Below the pieces are notes generated by a model. That model saw only the letters and a program-made list of their open reading frames with translations. It ran no database searches and was not told the origin of the DNA. 64,000 bases of DNA from Tetrahymena elliotti 4EA (Eukaryota; Ciliophora; Oligohymenophorea; Hymenostomatida; Tetrahymenidae), in the NCBI GenBank assembly GCA_000231825.2, contig JH720294.1, positions 1,539,598 to 1,603,597 on the forward strand, given 5' to 3'. A program made the translations under genes and the position numbers. Below, one piece after another: positions 24,501-37,146 of the stretch (its first letter is position 1; each line of letters opens with the position of its first letter).

Positions 24501-27498
24501 TGGTAATGGTAATTTATCATTTTTAATTCAAAACGTCTAAGAAATCTTAATTTAAAATTTGTTTGCTATCCATCAACCCCCCCTCTCTTTCTTTCTGAGT
24601 TTAAATTTCTTTTTTTGAATCACTATCAATGTGCATAAATATTCAACCATTTTTCCTTCACACATTCATTTTTTCTGATATTTTTGAAGAAAGCGATAAA
24701 TATGAGTAATAATGTGAAAGATAATGTTAAGTAATTTAATTAATTAAATCTTGAATAAAATGAAGTAAAAATATATTTATCAGTCAGTAATCCATTACAT
24801 TACTGGCTTCTAAATATGTTTAAATATTTTTGGTTCACTTGATAGTGAGTGATTAAGATGTAATAGTAAAAATAATTGAAAAGGCATTTAAAATTGATTG
24901 AATTAATTTGAATAAGGAGAAAACAAGAAAATATCAATCAATTCAAGTATAATATAATTTCAATCAAAATAATTTAAAATGCTAGAAAATAAACAAAAAA
25001 ATGAAATATTTTTTAATAAAACAGCTAGCAAGTATTATTTCTTTTTTAATTTAGATTAAAATCTTTGTTTCAACTTAAAGAATTTAAAAATATAAAAAAA
25101 CAAATTAATTAAAAGCAAACAAATATCTCTTAAGATTTCTCTTCTTTTCACATAATTTTCAGACTTTTAATTATGTTATTAAATTAATTTCTCCTTCCCC
25201 ACACTTTTTACTTGACTTAAAAAGATTATCACAAACTAATAATTTTAAATCTTATAAAACATATAATTTATAATCATTTTTTCTTAAAATTTAGGTAGAA
25301 TTTTATCTGATCAAAACTTGAGTCCTCTTTGCAACAAATTATCTGACCTCTCTAATGGTGGATTCAGTAACAGCTTCAATTATGGCAATCGCCAAATGAA
25401 TACCTCTACTTCTAGCTATTCATCTCTCAATGATAACACTGAAATGAGCAACTCTCTTCTCTTAGCAAAAGAATATTTAGGTAGATTTCAATTTATTTTT
25501 ATATTTAATTTAAGCAATAAAATCATTTACCTTTTTATAATTAAATTACTCATTTTAAAATAAAGAAAAAGATGAATCTCTTATCGATTCAAATATTTTT
25601 GAGCTCCTCATAGAAGATTTACATTCACTTAACTCCAACAGCATTAAAGAATACTATAATAAAATAATAGCATCTTTTTAGAATGATGATGAGTACTCTT
25701 AATTCTTTAATGAAAACTAATTCATAGAAGATTACTAGCTCTCAAACAAAAAATAAATAAATCTTCAATCTAATTCTTCGATTTGCACAAACTAAAATAG
25801 TTTGAACGATGTTTCCTCTACCTCTCCTATCAGTGATGCTCTTGACTTCTAGACCTTTGAATCTATCTAAGAATTTGAAAATTCTTAGTAAAACTTAAAA
25901 GTAGGTTCTGCAATGAGCTCATTAATTTTCCAAATCAACCCCTAAAAGCACTTCAGAAACACCATGATTCTTACTTTTGACTACTTCATGACTCCATTGA
26001 CATTCTTGCTCTACGTGATAAAATGTGTAAATAAATCTTAAATATAAATAATATTTATTTACTTCATAGTCTATTCTGATTTAATTTAAATTATACATAA
26101 TTTTATTTTTACAATTTTTATTGATGATTTTTTCATTATATTTAACAGTATTATATTCCCAAACCTATTGGACTCTCAGAAAAGGAAGAAGAGAAATTTG
26201 AGAAGAGAATTGAATAAATTCGCATCAATATTGGATAAGTGATTAGAGACTATGTTGAAATACGTTCTTCTGAATTCCTCTAATCTAATATTACAAGTGT
26301 ATTGCTAATTGTCTTTTTCCAAACAATCCCTTCTAATAGTAAAGAAAAAAGCTTGTTCACTTAATTAGCAGAAAAGGTTAAGGAGAAAAAAACATAATAT
26401 GAATTATAAAATATACAAAAAAACAAAAAATAACCTTCGAATAGCTCATCTTATTGTTCTAACTCCTCTTAAACTTTTCCTTCTTCAAATATTTATCAAA
26501 GACTCAATCCTCAAAATACTTCATTCTCTGCTCCAAATAATTTAATTAATATTACCTAAAACAACTCAAGTATTACAAATGAGGAATTGATGAGAAAAGA
26601 AAAGAAAAACAAACAAATTCAACGTCATCTTTAACTCTACGAACTCTCTCCTCTTCTTCATTACTAAACTGACACAATTGCAAAAGTTTTGGCATAAATT
26701 GATGCAAAGTGGTTTGTTCGTTTAAATATCAGTAATCTCATTAACTCTAAAGCAAGCTTATGCAGCAAATCTTCCTATGTTAAAAAATACTCAAACCGTT
26801 TCAACTACTATGTTTACTGGTTTAAGAACTAAGTGATCAGTTAAAAATAAATAGATAACAGAGTTAGCTAAATTATATAATACATTGATATCATGATGAA
26901 GCTCGACCAAGAATATCATTCCTATCCCACAGTTCATGCTCTATTCACAGTTATTTCTTACTTACAAAATTAACTCCCAATAACCTGGAAATACTTAGAA
27001 GAAAAGCTCCGTAAATAACAAAAGTGGGTTACTATCACTGTTGAATTGTAACAATACCAAAAAATGTTCAACGACAAATACTATGGCTATAAACAAAAAA
27101 TTATTAAACTTCAAGAAATCCGTTAAAGCTACATCCCTTGTATGAACCCATACTTATAAGATATTTACAATGACGAAATGAAATTCACAGCAGTTTCTGC
27201 CAAGAAAAATAGCAGCGGAAATCAATTGGTCGTTCCCAGAGTAATTCATGAAAGAATAGGCGATCGTCTTTTAAACCTCTCTATATTACAAAAGTAATGT
27301 GAGAAAATTTTCCCTCTTCAAGACATTGATTACAAAGATTTTAGAAATAGCAGAACAGATGAAAGCTAATTATATGCAATCTTTAAGAAGAAATGTGTAA
27401 AAGAAATCGATGATCTCCTCCTACAAAATGGCAAACAATTCAAAGATCTAGAGATCTACTTTATCTAAAAATGCAAAGAATTAGAACCCAACAACTGA
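21586..27498 (+). CDS. Ras-type guanine nucleotide exchange factor (RasGEF_N + CDC25 domain)
   Basis: Predicted activator of a Ras-family small GTPase through GDP/GTP exchange at a membrane. Exons: 21586-22015, 22737-22757 (microexon, tentative), 24431-24508, 25295-25480, 25566-26026 and 26149-27498 (TGA), about 841 aa. The first 350 residues are Ser/Asn/Gln-rich and look disordered. A RasGEF N-terminal module covers about 365-445 (LTFDYFMTPLTFLLYVIKC, then VIRDYVEIRSSEFL). The CDC25 catalytic domain covers about 550-790: ELSPLLHYQTDTIAKVLAQI, the helical block NRFNYYVYWFKNQVI, the HALFTVISYLQNQLPITWK segment and QSYIPCMNPYLQDI. That order is typical of Sos/Cdc25-type exchangers. Introns after exons 1 and 2 are about 720 and 1,670 bp, long for this genome. 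A downstream ATG at 21781 is an alternative start. The specific target GTPase cannot be told. Confidence 0.85.
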
Positions 27499-28750
27499 CT
27501 CCTAAGTAGAAATCCGATGATAGATTTTTGCTTTTGGCTAATAATTTACATTATCCTTAACGATTTATTATCATCTTATTGTAATAATTACAATCATAAC
27601 TATACTCATCTAAATATAAATCTACCCTCCTCTAAAATAATAAATTAAATCATCTCTAATTAACTATCTAATTGAAGTCTTGAATTTTAAAATCAAATAA
27701 CCTGAAAATAAAAATAACAAATAGAATGTTCATTCTAATTAATAACAAACCAGCAAGTTATAAATATATTTTTAAAAATATAATACAATTTTTTCAATAA
27801 ATATGCTTGAGTGTTCATTCCTAAATTTTACAAAATAATCATGAAACTAAAATTCTATCTACAAAGCGTCTATTCATCTATCAATATAAACCAACTAAAC
27901 CTCCTTCTTCAACTAACAAATATATTGAAATTTAACAATCATCTTAATTTTAAAGAACAAAATTTGCTCTTTCAAAAATCATAATAGAACTTTAAATAAA
28001 ACAAATAAATCACAATTAATTTAATAAAATCAAAATCTATAAGTAAACTAACTAACTACCTACCAAACAACTAACTAATTATTTCTCTTTCTAACACTTA
28101 AACTGAAAAAAAACATTCTTGCATAAACAACTTTGAAAAAACGAGTTATAATAAAAATATTTAAAATTATAAATAAAAAATTCTTAGAGTTACATTTAGA
28201 AAATTTCCAGAAAACTCAAACCAATTATTACTTACTTACTAATTTAAAACACACACAATAATTAATAAGTAACAAATTTTATTTAATAAATGGTAATTTA
28301 ATAAACTATTATACACTTAGATTCATTCACAAATTCTAAAAAGTATAATTAAACCATTCCTTTTTATAATAATTATAACTTAATTTTTATATTGTTATTT
28401 AAACTTAATTTAACTTTGAACTGTAAATACTATAATCTATACTATACTTTCGTTTCATCAACTCAAAAAAACCTTACTCTAAACTTAAATCACTTTTTAT
28501 CTTTTAACACATCTTTTTATCAAATTAAATTACTAAATTTATGGTACTTTTTCAACTAAACAAATAAACTTAAAACATTTTTAGAAAATAAAACTTTGAA
28601 AAAATAAGCTATATTTTTTATATTTTTATTATTCGGCTTTTGAATTTACTTTGAGGAATTACATTATTTTGGGAAAGAAATATTTTTACTAATCTATTAT
28701 CAAATTTTAATTTTTAACCAAAAGAAATAGATTTAAAATTTTATTTCTAT
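27499..28750. other. Intergenic region, no gene seen
   Basis: About 1.25 kb of AT-rich DNA after the RasGEF stop. It contains runs of short AAC/ACT-type words (for example around 28048-28079, with repeated CTAA and CTAC units). No coding frame is supported on either strand. Since the RasGEF gene ends here and the next remnants are read leftward, this is a convergent 3' region. Confidence 0.55.
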
Positions 28751-28941
28751 TAGTTCACTAATTTTCTCAGATATTCAACTATATGCTCCCCTATTTTTTC
28801 TTTGAGTGGATAAACATAAGCAAAATGAGTATTTCCTTCTATTACTAATCAAGGAACTTCATAACAATGAAATTGCATCAAATTATTGATAAAAGTGAGA
28901 TCAGCTCAAAGAAAGCGTATTGTATTGATGCTTTGAATAAG
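28751..28941 (-). pseudogene. Alpha/beta-hydrolase C-terminal remnant
   Basis: On the minus strand one frame gives FINNLMQFHCYEVP, then a TGA, then LVIEGNTHFAYVYP and KEKIGEHIVEYLRKL. The order (short strand, LVIEG-type strand, a His in a GxxHF-like context, and an amphipathic last helix) is what the C-terminal end of an alpha/beta hydrolase (esterase or arylformamidase-like) looks like, with the His placed as the catalytic His would be. A TGA interrupts the piece between EVP and LVIEG, and a second TGA lies about 50 bases upstream. No convincing nucleophile elbow was found to the right. I read it as the remnant of a decayed gene; the family assignment is tentative. Confidence 0.4.
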
Positions 28942-29384
28942 AAAGAAGAAAAAGCATCCAAACATCAGATTTTGTATAGGAGCTTATAGGGTTATATACA
29001 GACTAAGGGATCAGCAGCAGAAAGACAGTGCAGAAACCATAGGAATTTTAATACAAAAATTTTAGAAATAAGATGTAGCAGAGCTGAATGTCTCTGATAT
29101 TCAAAAATTTTATAAATAATTTATCATATGAAAAGAAAATAAACTTAAAAGTAGTAGAAGTAGGCTATTTACTGAATTTTTTATTTGTTATGACTAAAAA
29201 TAAAGCAACTTACTTTCAACACTATGTGCATACAATCAGGTTGAAAAGTAAGAAACTCAATAGAATTGGTATCTCTTTCTCTGGTTTTAAGAATAATTAA
29301 GAAAATAAATAAATTAATTAATTTTTTATCAAAAATCTTTTTTTAATTTTCTTACAATCAAATAGAAAACAAACAAGTAGAAAA

Positions 29385-31784
29385 TCAGGATACTTTCGGA
29401 ATTTAATATTGATTTTTAATAACACATTTTTTATTTTATTTGTCTTATTGTAATTCATTTTTAAAAGATTTCATTGATTGACTACCTTGATTCTTTTTAC
29501 CACCTTTCAAATAAAAAATTCCTTTTCCATTCTTCATGTTATTTTTAAAAGAGCCTTCGTATTTATCTCCATTTTTCCACTCAAGTATTCCTTAACCTTC
29601 TTACTTATTATCCTTTATACATCTTTAATTCTTTTGATTCATTATAATAATATATTCCTTCTCCATTTCTCAAATCATTTTTGTTATTGCCTTCTTATCT
29701 ATCACCGTTTTTCCACTCAAATATTCCAAAGCCTTCCATTTAGTTATTTTTCCACTCCCCCTCATAAAACTTTGCTTAACATTAGTTATATTTTGAATAT
29801 AATAACTTTCTTATTCCATTCCTCATGTTATTTTTGAAATAACCCTCATATTTATCTCCATTTTTCCACTCAAGTATTCCATAACCTTCATATTTACTAT
29901 CTACCCACTCCCCGTCATACATTTTCAATTACTTAGATTCATAAGAATAATATTTTCCTTACCCACATCTTTAGTCATTTTTGCAATTGCCTTCATATCT
30001 ATCACCATCTTTCCACTCAAGTATTCCAAAGCCTTCCTTTTTGTCTTTTATCCACTCACCATCATAATATTTTACTAAACATTAGCCCTCTTTTGAATAG
30101 ACAAATTTTCCTTTTCCTTCTCTCAAATCATTTTTGAAATGGCCTTCATATTTGTCACCATTTTTCCACTCAAGTATTTCGTAGCCTTCTTTATTGCCAT
30201 CTACCCACTAACCATTATACTTTTTTTCTGGTTTTGATTAACTAAAATAATATATCTCCCCTCTCCATTCCTCTAATCATTTTGAAATAGCCTTCATATC
30301 TACCACCATCTTTCCACTCAAGTATTCCAAATCCTTCATATTTACCATCTACCCACTCACCTTCATACTTCTTTTATGATGCTTTATAATAATATATTCC
30401 TTTTCCATTCCTCTAATCATTTTTGAAATAGTCTTCATATCTGTCGCCATCTTTCCACTCTAATATTCCAAAGCCTTCTTTCTTATTATCTACCCACTCA
30501 CCATCATACTTCTTTTCTTGTCTTGATTCATTATAATAATATATTCCTTTTCCACTCATCAAATCATTTTTGAAATAGCTTTCATATATGTCACCATCTT
30601 TCCACTCAAGTATTCCAAAGCCTTCTAACTTACCATCTACCCACTCACCATCACACTTTTTATCTAGCTTTGATTGATTAAAATAATATATTCCTTTTCC
30701 ATTTATCTAATCATTTTTGAAATAGCCTTCAAAAATCTCACCATCTTGTATTCCAAAGCCTTACTGTTTATCATTTATCCACTCACCATCATAATATTTT
30801 GCTTAATATGAATTCTATTTCCTTTTATATATTTCTCACAATCTATAAGCTAACCTTCTTACCCTTCTCCATTTTGATATTAAAATAATTCATATTCTTC
30901 TTTTGAGTGAAGGGATATACTACCATAAAAATTTCTCAATTATACTAAACAACTTTGTAGTTCAATTCTTTTTTTGGGGTCTAATTGCATCATTTTAAAA
31001 GCTAAACTTGCTAAATCTTTCAGTTAATTGTATTCTAAAGAAGGAAATACTCCTTTCTTAACATTTATCATGTTAATACCAAATATATTTACATCACAAA
31101 GAAAGCATAAAATACATCCCACTGCATATACATCACATTATTTATTTAAAATTCCATCTATTTACTCTGGTACCATATAATCTAAGCTTCCTCCTTTATA
31201 AATAGTATGAGATTTAGATCCTAGGAGATATTTAGACATTCCTAAATCACATATTTTTATCTATGAATTCTCACCAATCAGTATATTTTAAGGTTTGAGG
31301 TCACTATGAATGATATTTTTATCATGAATTGCAATAATCCCTTCAATTATTTAGATAGATATTCTTAGAATATCTTTCCTATCTAGATTATTTTGTTTAA
31401 AATAATTAAAAAGATTGCCTTTTTGACAAAACTCTGAAATGATAAAATAACATTCATTATCCTCATTAAAAGATGCTAATAATTTTCAATGACGCAAGGG
31501 TGTTTAATCAAAAGGCATTTCTAATATTCTGAAATGTTATCCTTAAGAACATCTGAATCTGTTACTATGATTAACTTAATGGCTACGATTCTATTATTGT
31601 TTTTAATTTCAATAGCCTTCATAACAACCCCAAATCTTCCAGAATCAATCAATTAGATGACTTAGTAATCGAATTTTAAGAGGAATTTGATAGTAGATTA
31701 GATTTGATTGGTTGTAATTGTTCTTTACTTACCTTTTAAAAATTGTTTGATATCTTCTTTGCTTAATTATTGTTAATTTTGCAT
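29385..31784 (-). pseudogene. Protein kinase plus MORN-repeat gene with several frame breaks
   Basis: ATG 31784 opens a frame with a protein kinase N-lobe: LIDSGRFGVVMKAIE (glycine loop, first Gly replaced by Asp) and VAIKLI (the usual ATP-binding Lys). The frame then shifts near 31480-31485, between HPCVI and KLLASFNEDNECYFIISEFC. The C-lobe continues with IIHSDLKPQNILIGE (catalytic loop, HRD changed to HSD), KICDLGMSKYL (DFG as DLG) and YMVPEQIDGI. After about residue 300 come MORN motifs of the type GEWVDGKYEGFGILEWKDG, seen in proteins that bind membranes or scaffold the cell cortex. Further frame shifts lie near 30800-30812, at 30250-30285 (one base lost, two gained) and at about 29600-29615. 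The last frame ends at TGA 29385. With at least four breaks I call it a pseudogene; assembly error is the alternative. Confidence 0.7.
29555..30835 (-). repeat. Tandem repeat of about 150 bp encoding paired MORN motifs
   Basis: About nine head-to-tail copies of a unit of roughly 140-155 bp. They are easily seen on the plus strand by recurrence of CCACTCAAGTATTCCAAAGC or close variants at about 29571, 29712, 29868, 30017, 30167, 30318, 30459 and 30610. The corresponding part at about 30745 is shortened by nine bases. Each unit encodes two MORN motifs, of the types GEWxxxKxEGFGILEW and GDxYEGYFKNDxxNGKGIY. Units differ by substitutions and small indels, including those that break the frame. This points to repeated unequal exchange followed by decay. 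Confidence 0.8.
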
Positions 31785-34700
31785 CCTAAAACGAAATATT
31801 CTAACACAATCTAAAGTAAAAATCTTAATTAATTAAATATTGAAAAAAGATGATCTGTCTGAAATTTGATTTAGAGTACTAAAAATAATATAATTATAAT
31901 AAAATTATTACAAATTATAAAAAGAGAAAAAAATATTAGAATGATAAAAGATAAATTAGATATTAAATAAATTTCTCTATAGATTTTAATTTTATAATAA
32001 TCCTTTAGCTAAACCAATTGAATGAACAAATATTATGAAGGTTGATAGAATTCCTCATTTAATCACAAAGAAAGACATGTTTTTAATATTAATAATTTAT
32101 AATTATTTGTAGAATAAGGAATAATCTTGTAAAAGATTCATAGTATAATTTAATTTGATTAGAGTGAGTTTATAAAGCAATGAAACCTTATCGATAAGGA
32201 TAACTGGTAAGACTCTTATGGGTTTATTGATATGGATTTTATTTATAAGTTTTTTGCTTTAACGATTTTCTTATCATTAAGGATAATATAGATAAATGAT
32301 TTTTTATTTTAATAAAAATTAAAGCAACAAATTTTTTAAAATTAAAAATATTGCTAATAAACATTTTTTCTATTTTTCTAAGTAATATTCAAAAATCTTT
32401 TTCTATTATCGTTATGAAAAAAAAAAATTTTTTATTTTTATATCTCTGTCGAGAAAATGTTGAGGGCTGTTTGGGTTTTGGGATTTTGAGCCAGAACATG
32501 TATTTCTACATATATAGAGTAATCTTGGATAATTAATTTTTATAATATTATTTACAGCTCAGAATATTAAAAGTCTTTCTAATATTTATTAGATAAGCTT
32601 AATAGAACAAAAAATTTATTTTAAAACACAAGGTTTAGATTAGAAATTAAACATGATTTTTTTTTTGTTAAAAGCTAAATATTATATTCGTAATCCTACA
32701 AATAAACCATTCCAAACGAAAGTTTTAGTTTCATAATTTAATTAGATTGTATTTATTTTTGGTTATATTTTTTGTTACAGAATTTGGTTTAAAAGTTACT
32801 CTGAAAATAATTCATTTCCTTGTCAAAATTGAATGCAAAAAATTTGATAAAAGTAATGAATGTTTTCCAAAATAAGTTAAAAAGTAAAAAAAATTAACCA
32901 GAAATAAAAAAATTACGGCTTATTTTTAGAAGGAAACAAAGATTTATATATATATTCCTAATAATTATTATTTTATCATTATATAAATCCATTCATTTAT
33001 TTAATTTATCATGACCAACTCTCTCTATGCTTGCTTTAAAAAAGTTAAACTTTATTTCAAAGTCAAAAATATGTTAAAGTTAATAAACAGAGAAGGATTT
33101 TTGATAAAAAATAAAAGTACTCTAATAAGACTTGTTTGCTTTAATGTTATTTTCATCTTAAAAGTTAAAAAAAAGAAATTAATTTTTCCATTATGAATTA
33201 ATCATAGAAGCTACTTAACATCAAAATTTAATAAATTTATATTTAAAGAAGTTGAATTTTATAATGATATTTACACTTTGAGATTCTCAGAATAATTAAA
33301 TAAATGACAAGGTTGATTTAAGATGATTATGAATATTTTTAATCTATTTTTTAAATGATTATAAAATACTGCCTATTATATTCTTAAGTTAAAATATATG
33401 TTAACATGAAGTGATAGGAGTTGTATAAGGATTAAGAAAAATACTATTCTACTTATGGTATTGACAAAAATAAATTTTTCATACTTTTAGATTTTATTAC
33501 ATTTCTATTTAGAACTTTTAAAGGTATAGGCGAAAAATATTAAAAATAGATTTTTAATTTTTTTTTGAGAAATGCTATTGGGATAGTTTGGTAATATTAA
33601 ATTAAAAGATGAGACAGATTTTTTTTAATTAAATTTTGTCCACTCAAATTTTGCTAAAATAGTAATCGAAATATGATAATGAAAAAATGTATTCTTAAAC
33701 TATTTATTTTCAAGTAAGTTATCATACTCAACTAAAAATCCTTCTCTTCCTATAACTTTGCTAGTTAAATCCTTTTTAAAAAGTCATTTGATACAAACAA
33801 ATTCACAATTTAGATAGCTTTAGCAAGAAATAAGAATTTTATTACAATATGCATGCGTAGGATTAAAAACAGATGTCTTTTGTAATCTAAAAAAGATAGA
33901 AAATCACTAGCTAATTTTGGTATTATTTTCAAATAGTAAAGCAAGTGATATATTTCTTAATAGTTTAATATCATTAATAACTATGTAAGTGTAAATACAA
34001 GCTCATTTATTAACATTTAAAATAAAGAAAAACTAATTTGTATTTGGAAGTAAAGTCATAAAATAATAAAATATTATCATGAGTTTATTAATATATATTT
34101 ATCTTTTGTTTTACTGATTGTTTAATTTAATTTTGCAAAGATTATTTTAGTTAAGTATTTTCAATGAATCTAAATTTTAGCATTCATAAAAAGGTTACTC
34201 TCCATAAATAGATAGTAACTTGCAGTATGTAAGTAAATAGCTTAGCTTGTAGAGTTTGAATCTAATAGGTCGAATGTATATTAATCAATTTAATAGAAAT
34301 TTCAATGAAGAAGTTAATGTAAATTTTTTATTAAGTAATCTTAAAGTAATTATCATAAAATTGATTTTTAATAAACTAGCTTTTAACCCTGCCCTTTCAT
34401 CACAACTACAAAATAAACAAGTAAATATATTGGCTGTCTTAATTTAAATCAAATAAAAGGAAAAAATATTAAACAAAAACTCATCTAAATGTAAATTGTT
34501 TATGAAGGAAAATATTTTAAAATTTTAGTTTATTTACTATGGCTCTCAAATAATTACACATTAAATATTGTGTACTTAAAAAATTTAAATTCATCCAAGG
34601 CTTTTTTTCCAATTATTAAACTTTATAACTCAAACCAGCCTAGGCCTCCCCATTCTTTCACTATTCAATACTTTTAATTATTTTAAATTTTCGAATTCTA

Positions 34701-35583
34701 TGTAGGTTATTTCATGGAGAATTCAATCAATTTCTTAACAATTAATGTTTTTATTCATTCTTTAGAAATTAAAAAAACTTTTAGTATGATTTGGCCTTAA
34801 GCGAAGAATTCATTTTGGCCTTTTGAAAAACTTGAAGAAATGCTGGAACTTGGATAACTTTTAAAATATTTGAATCAAGTATTTTGAATTTAATAAGAAG
34901 TCTATAGTTTTTTATTCTTACAGTATGTTATCAGGTAAAATATTAGTTCTAATAATTTATAAGCTAATTAATAACAAAGATGAAAATAAATGCTTTCAAT
35001 TTTCTATTTGTAAATTAATTTGATTGAATGAATGAATAATTTATACTTTTGTAAAGTAAAATTAATTCAGGGGAATAATTCAGTTGATGTAATTTGTCTA
35101 ATTAGATTTCTTATTTATATTTAATTACTTACTGAAACCTGAGTGGTAAAGAAAATTTATTTCAGCTATAAAGATAAGTGGGATTCAGACTGTTAAATGA
35201 TCTTATAAACAATTTTCATAATCAATAGAAATCAATAATAATTTATCTTAGAGAAAGAAAAGAGAAGTATTTTCAAAAGAAATATTCAAATAATCATAAC
35301 ACTTTCCAGTTATTTCAATTAAATTTACTGTTAAAAATAAGTATTTTCTAAGAATACTAAATTTAGACCTGATTTGTATTGATTATAATATTATATTCTA
35401 ACTTATTCATCTACTAGCAAAAATATAAATTAAGCCTTCCTAAGTTTATTCTACATAATAAATATAAGCTAAATAAATAAATAATTAGCTCTGTTTTTGA
35501 TAAAAGAGAAAAGAATCTATCTTTAACTAAGTGAAATACTATCACTATCTGCTCAATTATTAAGATTAAAAAAATCTAATTTA
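31785..35583. other. AT-rich intergenic region without supported genes
   Basis: About 3.8 kb between the start of the kinase-MORN pseudogene (read leftward) and the start of the 520-aa gene (read rightward), so it is a divergent region. Short standard-code open frames exist on both strands, but none continues under the ciliate code with coding-like composition. One small patch richer in G+C lies near 32445-32505 and another (GCCTAGGCCTCCCC) near 34638-34651; I cannot assign either. The promoter of the 520-aa gene should be at the right end. Confidence 0.5.
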
Positions 35584-37146
35584 ATGAATAAATAACAATC
35601 TCTATCAACGTAGAATTCAATGTAAATTGAAAAGAGTCAACGAAAAATCTAAAAAAATCAAAATAAAAATGATGAAAATAATTAAGTTGAAAAGAAGATT
35701 CGTAAGAGAAAAAGTAAAAATAATGATCATCTTCTTGTTCGCAAGAAAGAATATTCCATGAAACCAATTCTTATGTGCATGCCATAGTAGTATTAGTACC
35801 ATCTTTTTAATGATATTGTTATCGATTTTGACTTGATTAGGGAAGGGTAATCAGATTTAGCATTCAACAGAGGTCTTTTATGGCACTCTTTTAAGTCAAT
35901 CTCTCAAGTGAATATCTTAAATGAAGGTTCTCTGATGGAGTGGGTCTAAGAAAACTTAAATTAACCTATTCTCAATGCAAACTCAATGATAAACATGCTT
36001 TAATCAATCAGCTCTTAGACTGCTTACAGATTATCCTCAGATTTAAAAATAGTAAATGAATATAGAAATCTACTCACAAGATATCTCTGCCAAATGAATT
36101 AATAGCAAAGAATAGATCTATTTTAGAAGCGCCGTGAATTCTCTGTCTCCAAATCCCATTAATATGTTAAAAATATTAGTCGCAACTCCATAAGTATATT
36201 CTATGAATACTTATATAATGACAAATAATAAACACATGAATATCATCGTATGGGTTTCAGTAAAAAGCTTTTGTCTTTAGTAGGTATAGATATCAAAGAT
36301 GCTCCGGGTATCTTACTCAGAAGAGGCTTCATTGATATTTGCAGTAAATAGCTATAAGCTTTATATATACTGAAAAGAAATGTTCTCCCATAATTTAGTC
36401 ATACAATGCCTGAAATAACTGAATTTTAAGTTGATGGAGAACACCACACTTTGGAAGGTATTCCTTTCAAATGTAAGATGCATGTAAGAGTCTATAATAC
36501 AACTCATTAATATGACTATTAAAATTGCTTAGAACTTCCTATCAAACCAGATACTCTAACAGAAATTAGCGTTGAAGTACCTGAAGAGGAACTTAGAAAA
36601 ATATATGAAATCAGACATAACATGAATATCTTAACCAAATATTCACTAGATGATTTTGTTAATGGAGAATTCTAGTATCTAGTTTAAGTAGAAAACTTCC
36701 TTGATAAGTATTATAGCTCTCCCTATTCATACAGAAAAGGAAACAGAAGCAAAAATATATAAAATGATTTAACATTAAGCTCACATGCAGTAATTAATAA
36801 TAATGAACAGAACACAATATTAGATAATGATTCATCATACAGTATTGAGAATCATGGAGAAAACCAGTAATATCAATCGAATAATTCAAACTCAATGTAG
36901 TTTTTTGATAGCAAAAATCCTAATGAAAAAAATATTGAAAAATCAATGATCCACCCATCAATCAAAGACATTAAATTATTGTAAAACTCTTCTAATTATC
37001 AAGAAGCATTCTGCCCAGACCGTGAAAAGATCTATTCATCTGAAATTAATTTTGCCACAGTGGATAATTTCATAAACGAATATAAATACAACCAATATGA
37101 ATCAAGAATGTTTTCATAAGAAATACTTAACCTTGAAACCTATTGA
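35584..37146 (+). CDS. Uncharacterised 520-aa protein, basic N terminus, intronless
   Basis: One uninterrupted ciliate-code frame runs from ATG 35584 to TGA 37144-37146 (520 aa), with many TAA/TAG Gln codons and exon-like composition. I do not recognise the family. Residues about 35-58 are strongly basic (KKIRKRKSKNN, then RKKEYS), which could be a nuclear localisation signal or a DNA-contacting region. A better-packed part (about 65-370) includes MGFSKKLLSLVGIDIKDAPG and LLRRGFIDI at about 218-250, followed by beta-rich sequence EFQVDGEHHTLEGIPFKCKM; the pattern faintly recalls a PAS-like sensor fold, which is speculation. The tail (about 385-470) is Asn/Ser/Gln-rich and probably disordered. 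There is no signal peptide or membrane segment. A regulatory nuclear protein is the most natural guess, with low certainty. It is the last plus-strand gene before the minus-strand receptor-like cluster. Confidence 0.75.

Noticed and set aside
29478..29837. 119-aa hydrophobic plus-strand frame
   Set aside because: It is antisense to the MORN repeats; its Phe/Leu/Ser/Ile richness comes from the reverse complement of Glu/Lys/Gly codons.
29555..30835. CRISPR-like array
   Set aside because: The regular ~150-bp repetition is a coding MORN repeat in a eukaryote, and the whole unit repeats rather than a short repeat with unique spacers.
31480..31487. Frame shift in the kinase explained by an intron
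   Set aside because: Only one or two bases separate the two frames, and there are no GT...AG boundaries around them, so splicing cannot account for it.
34230..34280. Possible tRNA B-box-like sequence (GAGTTTGAATC)
   Set aside because: The B-box match is poor and no cloverleaf could be formed.
35576..35802. Two 61-63-aa minus-strand Phe-rich frames
   Set aside because: They are antisense to the Lys/Asn-rich N terminus of the 520-aa gene.
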